From contig JAUNAE010000253.1 in assembly GCA_030527765.1 (NCBI GenBank), positions 1 to 5,557 on the forward strand: DNA of 5,557 nucleotides. The letters are read 5' to 3'. The notes below the pieces were generated by a model that saw only the letters and a program-made list of their open reading frames with translations, made no database searches and had not been told where the DNA came from. This DNA comes from Eubacteriales bacterium (GTDB taxonomy: Bacteria > Bacillota_A > Clostridia > Lachnospirales > Lachnospiraceae). The position numbers and the translations under genes were made by a program. Position 1 is the first letter of the stretch. Every line of letters starts with the position of its first letter. Below, piece by piece: positions 1 through 5,451 of this stretch.

Positions 1-779
1 ACTTTGGATACGGATGGTATGAAGCACATCATATCATTGCAACAAGATATCAGGTCGAGACACAAAAAGCAGTCGAACCGCTTCATCTGGTACAGATTAC
101 AGATTCACATCTGGGAGCCACTTTTGACGGAGAAGGATTTGCACAGGCAATAGAACGGATCCAGAGTGAAAATCCGGATGTTGTTGTGATTACCGGTGAC
201 TTTGTAGACGATGACTCTAGTCGAGAAGATATGATGCGTTCCTGTGAGGCGTTAAAAACCTTAGAGACAAAATACGGCGTATATTTTGTGTTTGGAAATC
301 ATGACAAGGGTTATTATAACAATGAGAGAAGAGGATACGATGCGGATGATCTGATCCTTGAATTGGAGAAAAATGGAGTTACAGTACTTCAGGATGAGAA
401 GGTGCTTCTGGGGGATAGCTATGAATTGATTGGACGTCAGGATCGCAGCGAAGAAGACTTCGGCAGAACACGCGCATCTATGGAAGAACTGGTTTCAGAA
501 TCAAATCCGGAAAAATATCAGATCGTATTGGACCATCAGCCAAATGACTTTGAAAATCAGGAAAAGACAGGCGTGGATCTCGTATTATCCGGCCACACAC
601 ATGGCGGACAATTCTTCCCGATTAACAGATTGGGCGAATGGTTTGGATTAAACGACATGACCTATGGAATAAGAAAAAACGGAAATACTACATTTGAAGT
701 AAGTTCCGGAATCTCTGATTGGGCAATAAAATTCAAGACAGGCTGTAAGGCTGAATATGTAGTAATTGACATCGCATAG
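1..779 (+). CDS. Metallophosphoesterase, calcineurin-like, 5' end missing
   Basis: The reading frame is open from base 3 to the TAG at 777-779, giving 258 visible residues; the start lies upstream of the window. All blocks of the calcineurin-like metallophosphoesterase fold appear in order: ITDSHLG (D34, H36), TGDFVDD (D66), GNHD (N99, H100), LDHQP (H178) and GHTHGGQ (H198, H200). Known members bind two divalent metals through these residues and hydrolyse phosphomono- or diesters. The spacing resembles the YkuE-like, membrane-associated group. The first visible residues, before the catalytic core, look like the stretch that links N-terminal membrane helices to the enzyme domain in such proteins, but those helices are not visible here. 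The substrate cannot be told from sequence. The gene converges on the beta-helix gene across a 223-bp gap. Family assignment is near certain; subfamily and location are inferred. Confidence 0.93.
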   Translation, partial: FGYGWYEAHHIIATRYQVETQKAVEPLHLVQITDSHLGATFDGEGFAQAIERIQSENPDVVVITGDFVDDDSSREDMMRSCEALKTLETKYGVYFVFGNHDKGYYNNERRGYDADDLILELEKNGVTVLQDEKVLLGDSYELIGRQDRSEEDFGRTRASMEELVSESNPEKYQIVLDHQPNDFENQEKTGVDLVLSGHTHGGQFFPINRLGEWFGLNDMTYGIRKNGNTTFEVSSGISDWAIKFKTGCKAEYVVIDIA

Positions 780-788
780 CATTATTAA

Positions 789-888
789 TGAATCGGGATA
801 AGAAGCAAATTATGAAATCGATTCAAATGAAAGCCAGCATAAGAGCATAGTGAATCGGGATGGGAAGCAAGATGCAAAATCGATTCAA
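789..888. repeat. Two-copy 38-nt imperfect direct repeat, each copy an inverted repeat
   Basis: Copies at 789-826 and 851-888 match at 31 of 38 positions and are separated by 24 nt. Each copy begins TGAATCG and ends CGATTCA(A), which are reverse complements, so each could form a 7-bp stem around a loop of about 24 nt. Both copies are preceded by GCATAG: at 774-779, where it is the last codon and stop of the phosphoesterase gene, and at 845-850. This hints that the unit arose by local duplication of the gene's 3' end. There is no coding capacity. It may be a small dispersed intergenic repeat, but only these two copies can be seen. Confidence 0.7.
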
Positions 889-928
889 AAAAAGTGGCGG
901 CCACACTAAGTGATTAGTGTGGCCGCCA
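887..928 (-). terminator. Strong intrinsic terminator for the beta-helix gene
   Basis: A perfect 15-bp stem pairs 895-909 with 914-928 around a GTGA loop and is very GC-rich (GGCGGCC core). On the minus strand the stem is followed by one C and seven T (complement of the A run at 887-893), the classic form of a factor-independent terminator. It lies about 75 bp after the stop of the minus-strand gene. On the plus strand the downstream sequence is only AAATTATATA, so termination of the phosphoesterase transcript is possible but weaker. Confidence 0.88.
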
Positions 929-1002
929 AATTATATATAGAAATTCAATATGTATTCTGAGGATTTATATCAGAGAATCAATATTTATGTTGTCCTCAAA
1001 TA

Positions 1003-2706
1003 TTATGCCGAGAATTTGCTTTCAAATTCTGCACGATCAATGGTGGTATCAGTAACCGCATTGTCGGTACCGATGATGATTCCCTGTGTGTAAGAGCCGG
1101 TTACTGTCAGTGTAAGAGCAGAAGTTCCCTCAACAACTTTTTCACCGTCGACGAGAATTGTTACGGAATTACCTTCGGCATCTACGATCTGTGCACCTTC
1201 TGCAGCGTTCAGATGTGTGATGGTGCTGTCTTCTGTAAGTATCCAGGTAGAAGTGCTGTCGATATTTACAGTAATCGGAGATTCTTTCGATTCAGATGAA
1301 TCTGTGTTTTCGGTAATTGCGGTATTTCCGCTGTACGATGTGCTTTCCAGTAAATACAGATCCAGGCTACTGATGGTATCTACTGAGATTCCGCCTGCAA
1401 GAGTTTCCCCAATTGCAGTGAAGGTTACATCGGCACCGTTGGAACCGGCAGATCCCCAGTTGTTTGCATTGTTTCCTTCGATTTGAAGGAGGTTTGCGTT
1501 TTCAGAATCAAACTCCAATACGGTATCGGAAAGTATAATGTTTGCAGATGTATTTGTCACATAAAACATCGAACCGGATGTGATAGCGCTGCTAAGTGTG
1601 GAGTTTGTTGCCTGAAATAAAGCCTTCTCACCGGCTGAGGTTTCAGCATCTCCGGAGGTGGACTGATAGATGATTACTCCGTTTGCCACAGGGTCAGAAG
1701 CTGTTTTATCAGTGATGGTAGAACTGAGATCTGAATTCTGAATCAAAATCGTATTTAGTCCTTCCATACCTGCAATCTGACTTCCGGATGCAGTTCCGGT
1801 TACCTGATCCACTTCGATTGTTCCGGTAGAATAGAGAAGAGGAGAACCGGATCCTTCTGTGTTTAAGGTGCTGTTTTCTGTGGAAATATTTCCACCGCCA
1901 CGATCTGTGGCAATGGAGGCACTATGGTCACCTTTGGTTTCGATGCTGACATTTTCAGCTACAATGGTTCCGCCGTAAGTGGCATCCAGACCTCTGGAAT
2001 TATCTGCTTCTGTTTTGATCGTAGTACCGGAAACATAAGCGGTTGCATTGTCTGTTGCAAATACTGCATTTGATCCGGCACTCTCTGCACTAAGTGTTGA
2101 ATCAGAGATTGTTAACAAGGAATTTTCTCCAACTGCAAGTGCGATTGAGTTTAAACCATAAAAGTTGCAGTTGTCGCCGTCAGTATCATCGCCTGATTTA
2201 TTTATCGTATCATTTGTTGCAGTAAGTGAACCACCGTTATGAACAAGCAGTGCGTTTTGATCTTTTTCTGTCGCTTCTACAGTAGTATCTGTTGATGTTT
2301 CTTCTGTACCATCAGCGGTAACACTTCCATTTAGTTCACCACTGTAATCATATGTTTGTGTATTTGCTCCGCCGCCGGGACCACCCATGCCTCCAGGAGC
2401 TTCGCCGTTTGGCATTTCAGGAGGCTCACCATCCGGTTTAGATCCAGAAGTATTCTCGCCGTTCGGCTTTTCCGGCGGCTGTCCGTCAGGCTTCTCACCG
2501 CCACTTGGTTTTTCCGGTTTGTTTTTTGAAGAGTCTTTCTCCGTGTCTGTGTTTTCTTTCGTCTCTTTATTTTCAGAAACATCAGAAGATATGCTGTTGT
2601 CAGTAGTTTCTGTGTTTGAAGCATTTTCTGCTAAAATCGTCATCGGCGCAGTTGCGGTTAAGAGTGTAATACTTGTTAAAAGTGCTAAGTAATATCTGTA
2701 TTTCAT
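1003..2706 (-). CDS. Secreted beta-helix surface protein, putative adhesin or carbohydrate-binding
   Basis: This 567-aa protein has a signal peptide (Lys/Arg near the start, hydrophobic stretch, probable cleavage after ILA, residue 26). Residues 27-62 are a Ser/Thr/Glu/Lys-rich low-complexity stretch, and 63-113 a Pro/Gly/Glu/Asn linker ending in GGMGGPGGG. From about 118 to the end it is rich in Thr, Ser, Asn, Gly and short beta strands with G-S-x-L-T-I-S-type rungs, typical of right-handed beta-helices. Blocks I recognise from a widespread clostridial and archaeal family usually annotated as hypothetical, adhesin-like or carbohydrate-binding are DATYGGT (241), ATDRGGGN (266), GSPLLYSTG (287), IAGMEG (311) and a late STSTWILTEDSTITHL (484-499). 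There is no LPxTG motif or C-terminal membrane helix, so anchoring is unclear. The only cysteine is C180. ATG at 2706 follows AAAAGGAGAA with 6 nt between GGAG and the start. The gene appears monocistronic, with its own upstream control region and terminator. Secretion and fold class are well supported; the ligand is unknown. Confidence 0.85.
   Translation of the reverse strand: MKYRYYLALLTSITLLTATAPMTILAENASNTETTDNSISSDVSENKETKENTDTEKDSSKNKPEKPSGGEKPDGQPPEKPNGENTSGSKPDGEPPEMPNGEAPGGMGGPGGGANTQTYDYSGELNGSVTADGTEETSTDTTVEATEKDQNALLVHNGGSLTATNDTINKSGDDTDGDNCNFYGLNSIALAVGENSLLTISDSTLSAESAGSNAVFATDNATAYVSGTTIKTEADNSRGLDATYGGTIVAENVSIETKGDHSASIATDRGGGNISTENSTLNTEGSGSPLLYSTGTIEVDQVTGTASGSQIAGMEGLNTILIQNSDLSSTITDKTASDPVANGVIIYQSTSGDAETSAGEKALFQATNSTLSSAITSGSMFYVTNTSANIILSDTVLEFDSENANLLQIEGNNANNWGSAGSNGADVTFTAIGETLAGGISVDTISSLDLYLLESTSYSGNTAITENTDSSESKESPITVNIDSTSTWILTEDSTITHLNAAEGAQIVDAEGNSVTILVDGEKVVEGTSALTLTVTGSYTQGIIIGTDNAVTDTTIDRAEFESKFSA
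2401..2493 (-). repeat. Pro/Gly/Glu linker with two 13-residue repeats
   Basis: Within the beta-helix gene, residues 72-84 (KPDGQPPEKPNGE) and 90-102 (KPDGEPPEMPNGE) are near-identical copies with an 18-residue period. They form part of a flexible, acidic, proline-rich linker between the secretion signal and the folded domain. Such linkers commonly span the cell wall or hold a binding domain away from the surface. Confidence 0.8.
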
Positions 2707-2815
2707 AATGTTCTCCTTTTCTTCGTTATGCCTGGATTGACGAGTTTCTAATCTTTCTTTTTACATAACTATCAGAATAAGTTTGTATGCTGATTCGATG
2801 TGATGTAATGGCGTT

Positions 2816-2867
2816 ATTGTATTGGGAAAGTTTGTGCGGGATGTGTAAAAGATGTGAAAGAAATGTG
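2816..2867 (-). promoter_or_regulatory. Candidate promoter with 11-bp direct-repeat operator for the beta-helix gene
   Basis: On the minus strand the pentamer CACAT occurs at 2863-2867, 2852-2856 and 2841-2845, exactly 11 bp apart, each copy preceded by a pyrimidine-rich stretch. A -10-like TACAAT lies at 2816-2821. The position 17 bp upstream of it (2839-2844) reads ACATCC, not a -35 consensus, and overlaps the last repeat. Direct repeats at one helical turn replacing a poor -35 are the known layout for OmpR/PhoB-family response-regulator activation. The leader to the ATG would be about 100 nt. The repeats are seen directly; the regulator class is inferred. Confidence 0.5.
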
Positions 2868-2908
2868 ATGAATGCCAAAAAGAAAGGTTTTATTAAGATT
2901 CTTTCAAG

Positions 2909-2935
2909 TTGAAGATAAGAAACTCTTGTTATATT
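2909..2935 (+). promoter_or_regulatory. Candidate promoter for the SH3-like protein gene
   Basis: TTGAAG (2909-2914) and TATATT (2930-2935) are 15 bp apart, and the -10 is preceded by TGT, giving an extended -10 (TGnTATATT) that can compensate for the short spacer. The following leader of about 110 nt (2942-3051) is very A-rich. It contains two copies of ATCTAAAACAA (2963-2973 and 2976-2986) and no stable hairpin. An A-rich unstructured leader would favour translation. Confidence 0.5.
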
Positions 2936-3037
2936 TACATCATCAAAAGAAACAAAGCAAAGATCTAAAACAAAAATCTAAAACAAGTTAGGAAAATCAG
3001 ACAAAACGAACGTAAACAAAACAAATGAAAAAGAATC

Positions 3038-3043
3038 AGGAGG
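3038..3043 (+). promoter_or_regulatory. Ribosome binding site that sets the start of the SH3-like gene
   Basis: AGGAGG lies 8 nt before the ATG at 3052. It sits inside the longer reading frame that begins at ATG 3025, which has no such site before it. The start is therefore placed at 3052, which also gives a normal signal peptide directly at the N-terminus. Confidence 0.85.
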
Positions 3044-3051
3044 AAACGACA

Positions 3052-3600
3052 ATGATGAACAAATTTATGAGAAAAATGGCAGTAGCACTTACATTAACAG
3101 CAGCAGTTACAGGGATTTCTACAACAGCATTTGCAAAGCCTTGTAACAAACAGGCATACGTCACCGCATCCAATCTGGCAGTACGAACCGCACCAACGGT
3201 AAATGCACAGCAGGTGTATACTTTAAAACATGGAGAAGGAGTTGTGGTAGTTGACACGGACGATTATGATGGCTGGACAAAAGTCGGACTTAATGGAAAA
3301 GAGCTCTATGTTTGTTCAAAATATATCTCAGAATACAATGAAGGACAAACATACACAGGCGAAAGAGATGATCACGGATTCAAGGCAGATTCCAATGTGG
3401 CAACAAAAGATTACTACACAGTAAGCGTAGCCCCTGGAACATACCTTGCACTCAGAAATGATTTCACATCCGATGAGGCATCTGAAATTGACCAGCTTTA
3501 TAACGGAACACGAGTATTGGTAATTGAAGGAAGCGGAAAATTCTGGACCGTAGAAGCGAACGGAAGAGTGGGATACGTAAACAGTAATTATCTTGTCTAA
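3052..3600 (+). CDS. Secreted protein with two bacterial SH3-like domains
   Basis: With the start at 3052 the product is 182 aa. Residues 1-28 form a signal peptide (MMNKFMRK, an Ala/Thr/Val/Leu core, cleavage after TTAFA). Two SH3b-type repeats follow. The first (about 35-94) has the pattern ASNLAVRTAPT, then LKHGEGVVVVD, then GWTKVGLNGKELYV. The second (about 119-182) has LALRNDFTSDEASEI, then LYNGTRVLVIEG, then FWTVEANGRVGYVNSNYL, ending at the stop. A polar linker (about 95-118) joins them. The mature protein has two cysteines, C31 and C88. SH3b domains of this type usually bind peptidoglycan or sit beside cell-wall hydrolase domains, but no catalytic domain is present here, so the role is probably wall binding or a small exported accessory factor. 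The gene is monocistronic, with its own promoter and a terminator 5 bp after the stop. Domain calls are confident; function is inferred. Confidence 0.88.
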   Translation: MMNKFMRKMAVALTLTAAVTGISTTAFAKPCNKQAYVTASNLAVRTAPTVNAQQVYTLKHGEGVVVVDTDDYDGWTKVGLNGKELYVCSKYISEYNEGQTYTGERDDHGFKADSNVATKDYYTVSVAPGTYLALRNDFTSDEASEIDQLYNGTRVLVIEGSGKFWTVEANGRVGYVNSNYLV

Positions 3601-3604
3601 TTCA

Positions 3605-3640
3605 AAAGCAGCTGTCAATGACAGCTGCTTTAATATTTTA
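3605..3640. terminator. Bidirectional intrinsic terminator between the SH3-like gene and bioB
   Basis: AAAGCAGCTGTCA (3605-3617) is the exact reverse complement of 3619-3631, with one central base; the real loop would be TCAATGA over a 10-bp stem. On the plus strand it ends in TTT followed by AATATTTTAT. On the minus strand it ends in TTTT, serving bioB, whose stop is at 3655-3657. The position between two converging genes fits shared use. Confidence 0.85.
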
Positions 3641-3654
3641 TGCGAATTATTATT

Positions 3655-4632
3655 TTATTTCTGATATTCCGGTACCGCGTCTCGACCAAGATCTGCGAGC
3701 ATTTTTTTATCACTGCGAATTGTAGCACATGCAGCGGTTGTCAGCATATTTCCTGTTATCGTTGCGGATGCTCCGCTTTCAAATGCGATGCGTCCGTCGT
3801 CGGTCAGAAGTGCTCTTCCGGCAGCCAGGCGAATGTTGGCACAAGGATTGATATAGCGGAAAAATGCAATGGTTCGCAGAATATCATCTTCAGAAAGTGA
3901 CTGCATATTTTCAAAAGGTGTTCCCGGAATCGGCATCAAAGCATTGAGCGGAATGGAATCGATGCCAAGCTCGGCGAGGGAAATTGCCATGTCGAGACGA
4001 TCTTCCCAGGTTTCTCCCATACCGATAATCCCACCGGAACAGGCACACATGCCTTCCTCTTTTACAACTTTCAAAGTTTCGATTTTTTGATCATATGTGT
4101 GAGTTGTGCAGATATTCGGGAAATTTCGACGAGAAGTTTCTATATTATGATGGTAACTTGTTACACCTGCTTCATGTAAACGATGCAGCTGTTCTGCACT
4201 TAGAAATCCCATAGATGCGCAGAGATCGATTTTGCATTCTTTGTGCATGGTCTCATATGCATGAATTGCTTTTTCAAATTCTTCTCCGCTGAGTGCACGA
4301 CCTGAGGTAACAATGGAAAAACGATGTACACCTTCCGCTTCATTCATTTTGCAGGCTTCCAGTATGGTTTCCTCCGGGAGAAAATCGTATACTTCACAGT
4401 TCGTATGATTATGAGCAGATTGCGCACAGTATTTGCAGTCTTCCGGGCAGCGTCCGCTACGGCCGTTAATAATAGAACACAAATCAACTGTATCGCCGAT
4501 GAAGTGCTCGCGGATTAGATCCGCACCTTTACAAAGTTCATCTAAATCACAAGTTAAAAAGATGGAAAGGTCATCGTTTCGTGAAATGCGCTTTCCATCT
4601 ATTATTTCTTTTGCCAGATTTAACATATTCAT
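3655..4632 (-). CDS. bioB: Biotin synthase (radical SAM)
   Basis: BioB inserts sulfur into dethiobiotin, the last step of biotin synthesis, in the cytoplasm. The 325-aa protein has the family core: CSIINGRSGRCPEDCKYCAQS with the radical-SAM cysteines C62, C66 and C69, then YHHNIETS (160-167), CSGGIIGMGE (198-207), and NALMPIPGTP (230-239). By alignment with E. coli BioB from memory, C138 and C198 match the auxiliary-cluster ligands Cys128 and Cys188, and R268 (NIRLAAGR) matches Arg260. The third cysteine ligand, Cys97, is Ser106 (HRFSIVTSG). Extra cysteines stand at 94, 133, 165, 196 and 264, three of them (165, 196, 264) near conserved core positions. This fits the anaerobe-type BioB group, for which a different auxiliary Fe-S cluster has been reported (Blautia obeum BioB, as I recall). 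The start ATG at 4632 follows GAGGAG by 6 nt. No other biotin genes are in the window. Transcription is likely controlled by BirA through the upstream operator. Confidence 0.97.
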   Translation of the reverse strand: MNMLNLAKEIIDGKRISRNDDLSIFLTCDLDELCKGADLIREHFIGDTVDLCSIINGRSGRCPEDCKYCAQSAHNHTNCEVYDFLPEETILEACKMNEAEGVHRFSIVTSGRALSGEEFEKAIHAYETMHKECKIDLCASMGFLSAEQLHRLHEAGVTSYHHNIETSRRNFPNICTTHTYDQKIETLKVVKEEGMCACSGGIIGMGETWEDRLDMAISLAELGIDSIPLNALMPIPGTPFENMQSLSEDDILRTIAFFRYINPCANIRLAAGRALLTDDGRIAFESGASATITGNMLTTAACATIRSDKKMLADLGRDAVPEYQK

Positions 4633-4771
4633 AGTAAACTCCTCATTATAATTTTGTATATCTATAGATGAATCATATACAACAATTCATACAGGTCGAA
4701 ACATTTTAGGTTAAGACCATAATAGATACGATCAAGCTCAATATTTCAGTTAACAAGTCTATCTACGTAAG

Positions 4772-4798
4772 AGTATACAAAAATTGGAAGAATGTCAA
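4772..4798 (-). promoter_or_regulatory. bioB promoter
   Basis: On the minus strand a perfect -35 TTGACA (4793-4798) is followed after 15 bp by TATACT (4772-4777); a 17-bp spacing would give TACTCT instead. Transcription would start near 4764, leaving a leader of about 130 nt before the bioB ATG. The -35 lies inside one arm of the BirA-type operator. A 6-bp inverted repeat (4656-4661 with 4675-4680) lies just upstream of the ribosome binding site, but its stem is AT-rich and probably weak. Confidence 0.72.
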
Positions 4799-4823
4799 CC
4801 AAAATTAATTAAGGGTTTACAAT
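4791..4823 (-). promoter_or_regulatory. BirA-type biotin operator upstream of bioB
   Basis: AATGTCAACC (4791-4800) and GGTTTACAAT (4814-4823) are inverted arms with 8 of 10 symmetric positions and 13 bp between them. Known BirA boxes have the form TTGT(T/A)AACC, a spacer, then GGTT(T/A)ACAA. As I recall it, the Gram-positive version is TTGTTAAC-N15-GTTAACAA, the same spacing as here once the CC and GG are counted. The site covers the -35 of the bioB promoter, so biotinyl-AMP-bound BirA would block transcription when biotin is plentiful. It implies a BirA with a DNA-binding domain elsewhere in the genome. Confidence 0.75.
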
Positions 4824-4842
4824 TATAGTGAAATAAGCAAAA

Positions 4843-5232
4843 TTACTCTATTCCGTTTTTGTTCAAAAATGCTTTGATTGCAGCAAAAGTTTCCTCGCTT
4901 AAATCGTGTTCGATTTTGCAGGCATCTTCAAATGCAGAATCTTTGCTGACACCAATTTTGAGCAGCCAGTTTTCCAGAAGCAGGTGGCGTTCCAACACGC
5001 TTTGAGCACGCTGCAGTCCTGTGTCTGTCAGTGAGATGTGTCCGTTATCAGCCATTGTGATGTATTCCTTTTCACGAAGGCTTTTCATAGCAACACTGAC
5101 GCTTGCTTTTGTGTAATTTAATTCATTGGCGATATCGATTGAGCGAACGTATCCGTTGCTTTTCTGAAGCATAAGGATCGTTTCCAGATAGTCTTCAATT
5201 GATTCGTCAGAACGATGTCTAATATAACCCAT
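4843..5232 (-). CDS. DtxR/MntR-family metal-dependent transcriptional repressor
   Basis: This 129-aa protein is a short form of the family, with a DNA-binding and a dimerisation domain but no C-terminal SH3-like domain. Residues 11-20 (SIEDYLETIL) start the winged-helix domain, and 30-57 form the helix-turn-helix (DIANELNYTKASVSVAMKSLREKEYI). The wing follows, with ISLTDTG. Likely metal ligands are D14, E17, H83 (ERHLLLE), C105, E108 and H109 (CKIEHDLS). D14 is as in B. subtilis MntR, whereas C105 matches the Cys of iron-type DtxR where MntR has Glu. The divergent FeoA-like gene suggests iron sensing. The ATG at 5232 has a poorly placed ribosome binding site (GGAG 12 nt upstream, AAGG only 1 nt upstream), so expression may be low. 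No terminator hairpin follows the stop, so transcription could run on into bioB. Family is certain; metal is inferred. Confidence 0.93.
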   Translation of the reverse strand: MGYIRHRSDESIEDYLETILMLQKSNGYVRSIDIANELNYTKASVSVAMKSLREKEYITMADNGHISLTDTGLQRAQSVLERHLLLENWLLKIGVSKDSAFEDACKIEHDLSEETFAAIKAFLNKNGIE

Positions 5233-5270
5233 ACCTTATATAATCTCCATTTTGCAATTCTTTATTTCTT

Positions 5271-5305
5271 ATTATAATTATAAGTGTTTTCTATAATTAT
5301 ATCTA
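5271..5305 (-). promoter_or_regulatory. Candidate promoter and twin palindromes upstream of the metalloregulator gene
   Basis: The self-complementary decamer TATAATTATA occurs twice, at 5273-5282 and 5292-5301, exactly 19 bp apart. On the minus strand TATAAT at 5277-5282 has TAGATA (5300-5305) 17 bp upstream, a tolerable -35; other TATAAT hexamers overlap, so the true -10 is uncertain. The repeats could form an autoregulatory operator or may reflect the extreme AT content of the stretch. Confidence 0.4.
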
Positions 5306-5422
5306 CCTTCCTATACTATACCATTTTTTGTCTAAAGTTTGTACTGAGAAAAGTGGTTTTGTCATTAATTTTTTATAAATTTAACAAAATTTTAAATATG
5401 CGGGTGATTTTCAAAAAATATA

Positions 5423-5451
5423 TTGACAGAAGTGGTGGATTAATATACACT
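5423..5451 (+). promoter_or_regulatory. Promoter of the feoA-like gene
   Basis: A perfect TTGACA (5423-5428) is followed by TATACA (5444-5449, 15-bp spacer) or TACACT (5446-5451, 17-bp spacer). The start of transcription would fall near 5457, about 70 nt before the ATG. The -10 region overlaps the first half-site of the downstream operator array, which fits repression by a metal-loaded repressor. The DNA between 5306 and 5422 is AT-rich and holds nothing else I can support. Confidence 0.7.

Noticed and set aside
789..888. CRISPR-like repeat-spacer-repeat arrangement
   Set aside because: There are only two imperfect copies (7 mismatches) with a 24-nt spacer and no cas genes nearby.
961..1002. 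Second hairpin after the surface-protein gene (TGAGGA with TCCTCA)
   Set aside because: The arms are only about 6 bp with a loop of roughly 30 nt, and there is no T-run; the 895-928 hairpin is a far better terminator.
2387..2692. Plus-strand open frame of 101 codons opposite the surface-protein gene
   Set aside because: It is a shadow of the Pro/Gly/Ser-rich linker on the other strand, with no ribosome binding site or promoter.
2841..2867. CRP/FNR-type site based on repeated TGTG(A)
   Set aside because: The units are direct repeats at 11 bp, not the inverted TGTGA-N6-TCACA arrangement.
3025..3051. Upstream ATG as start of the SH3-like protein
   Set aside because: The AGGAGG site lies inside this extension and is correctly spaced for ATG 3052; the extension would also put charged residues before the signal peptide.
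4633..4764. Riboswitch in the bioB leader
   Set aside because: The leader is AT-rich with only weak short stems and no conserved riboswitch core I can recognise; the BirA operator explains control.
5236..5250. Four-codon leader frame (ATG GAG ATT ATA TAA) just before the metalloregulator gene
   Set aside because: It has no ribosome binding site of its own and is too short to distinguish from chance.
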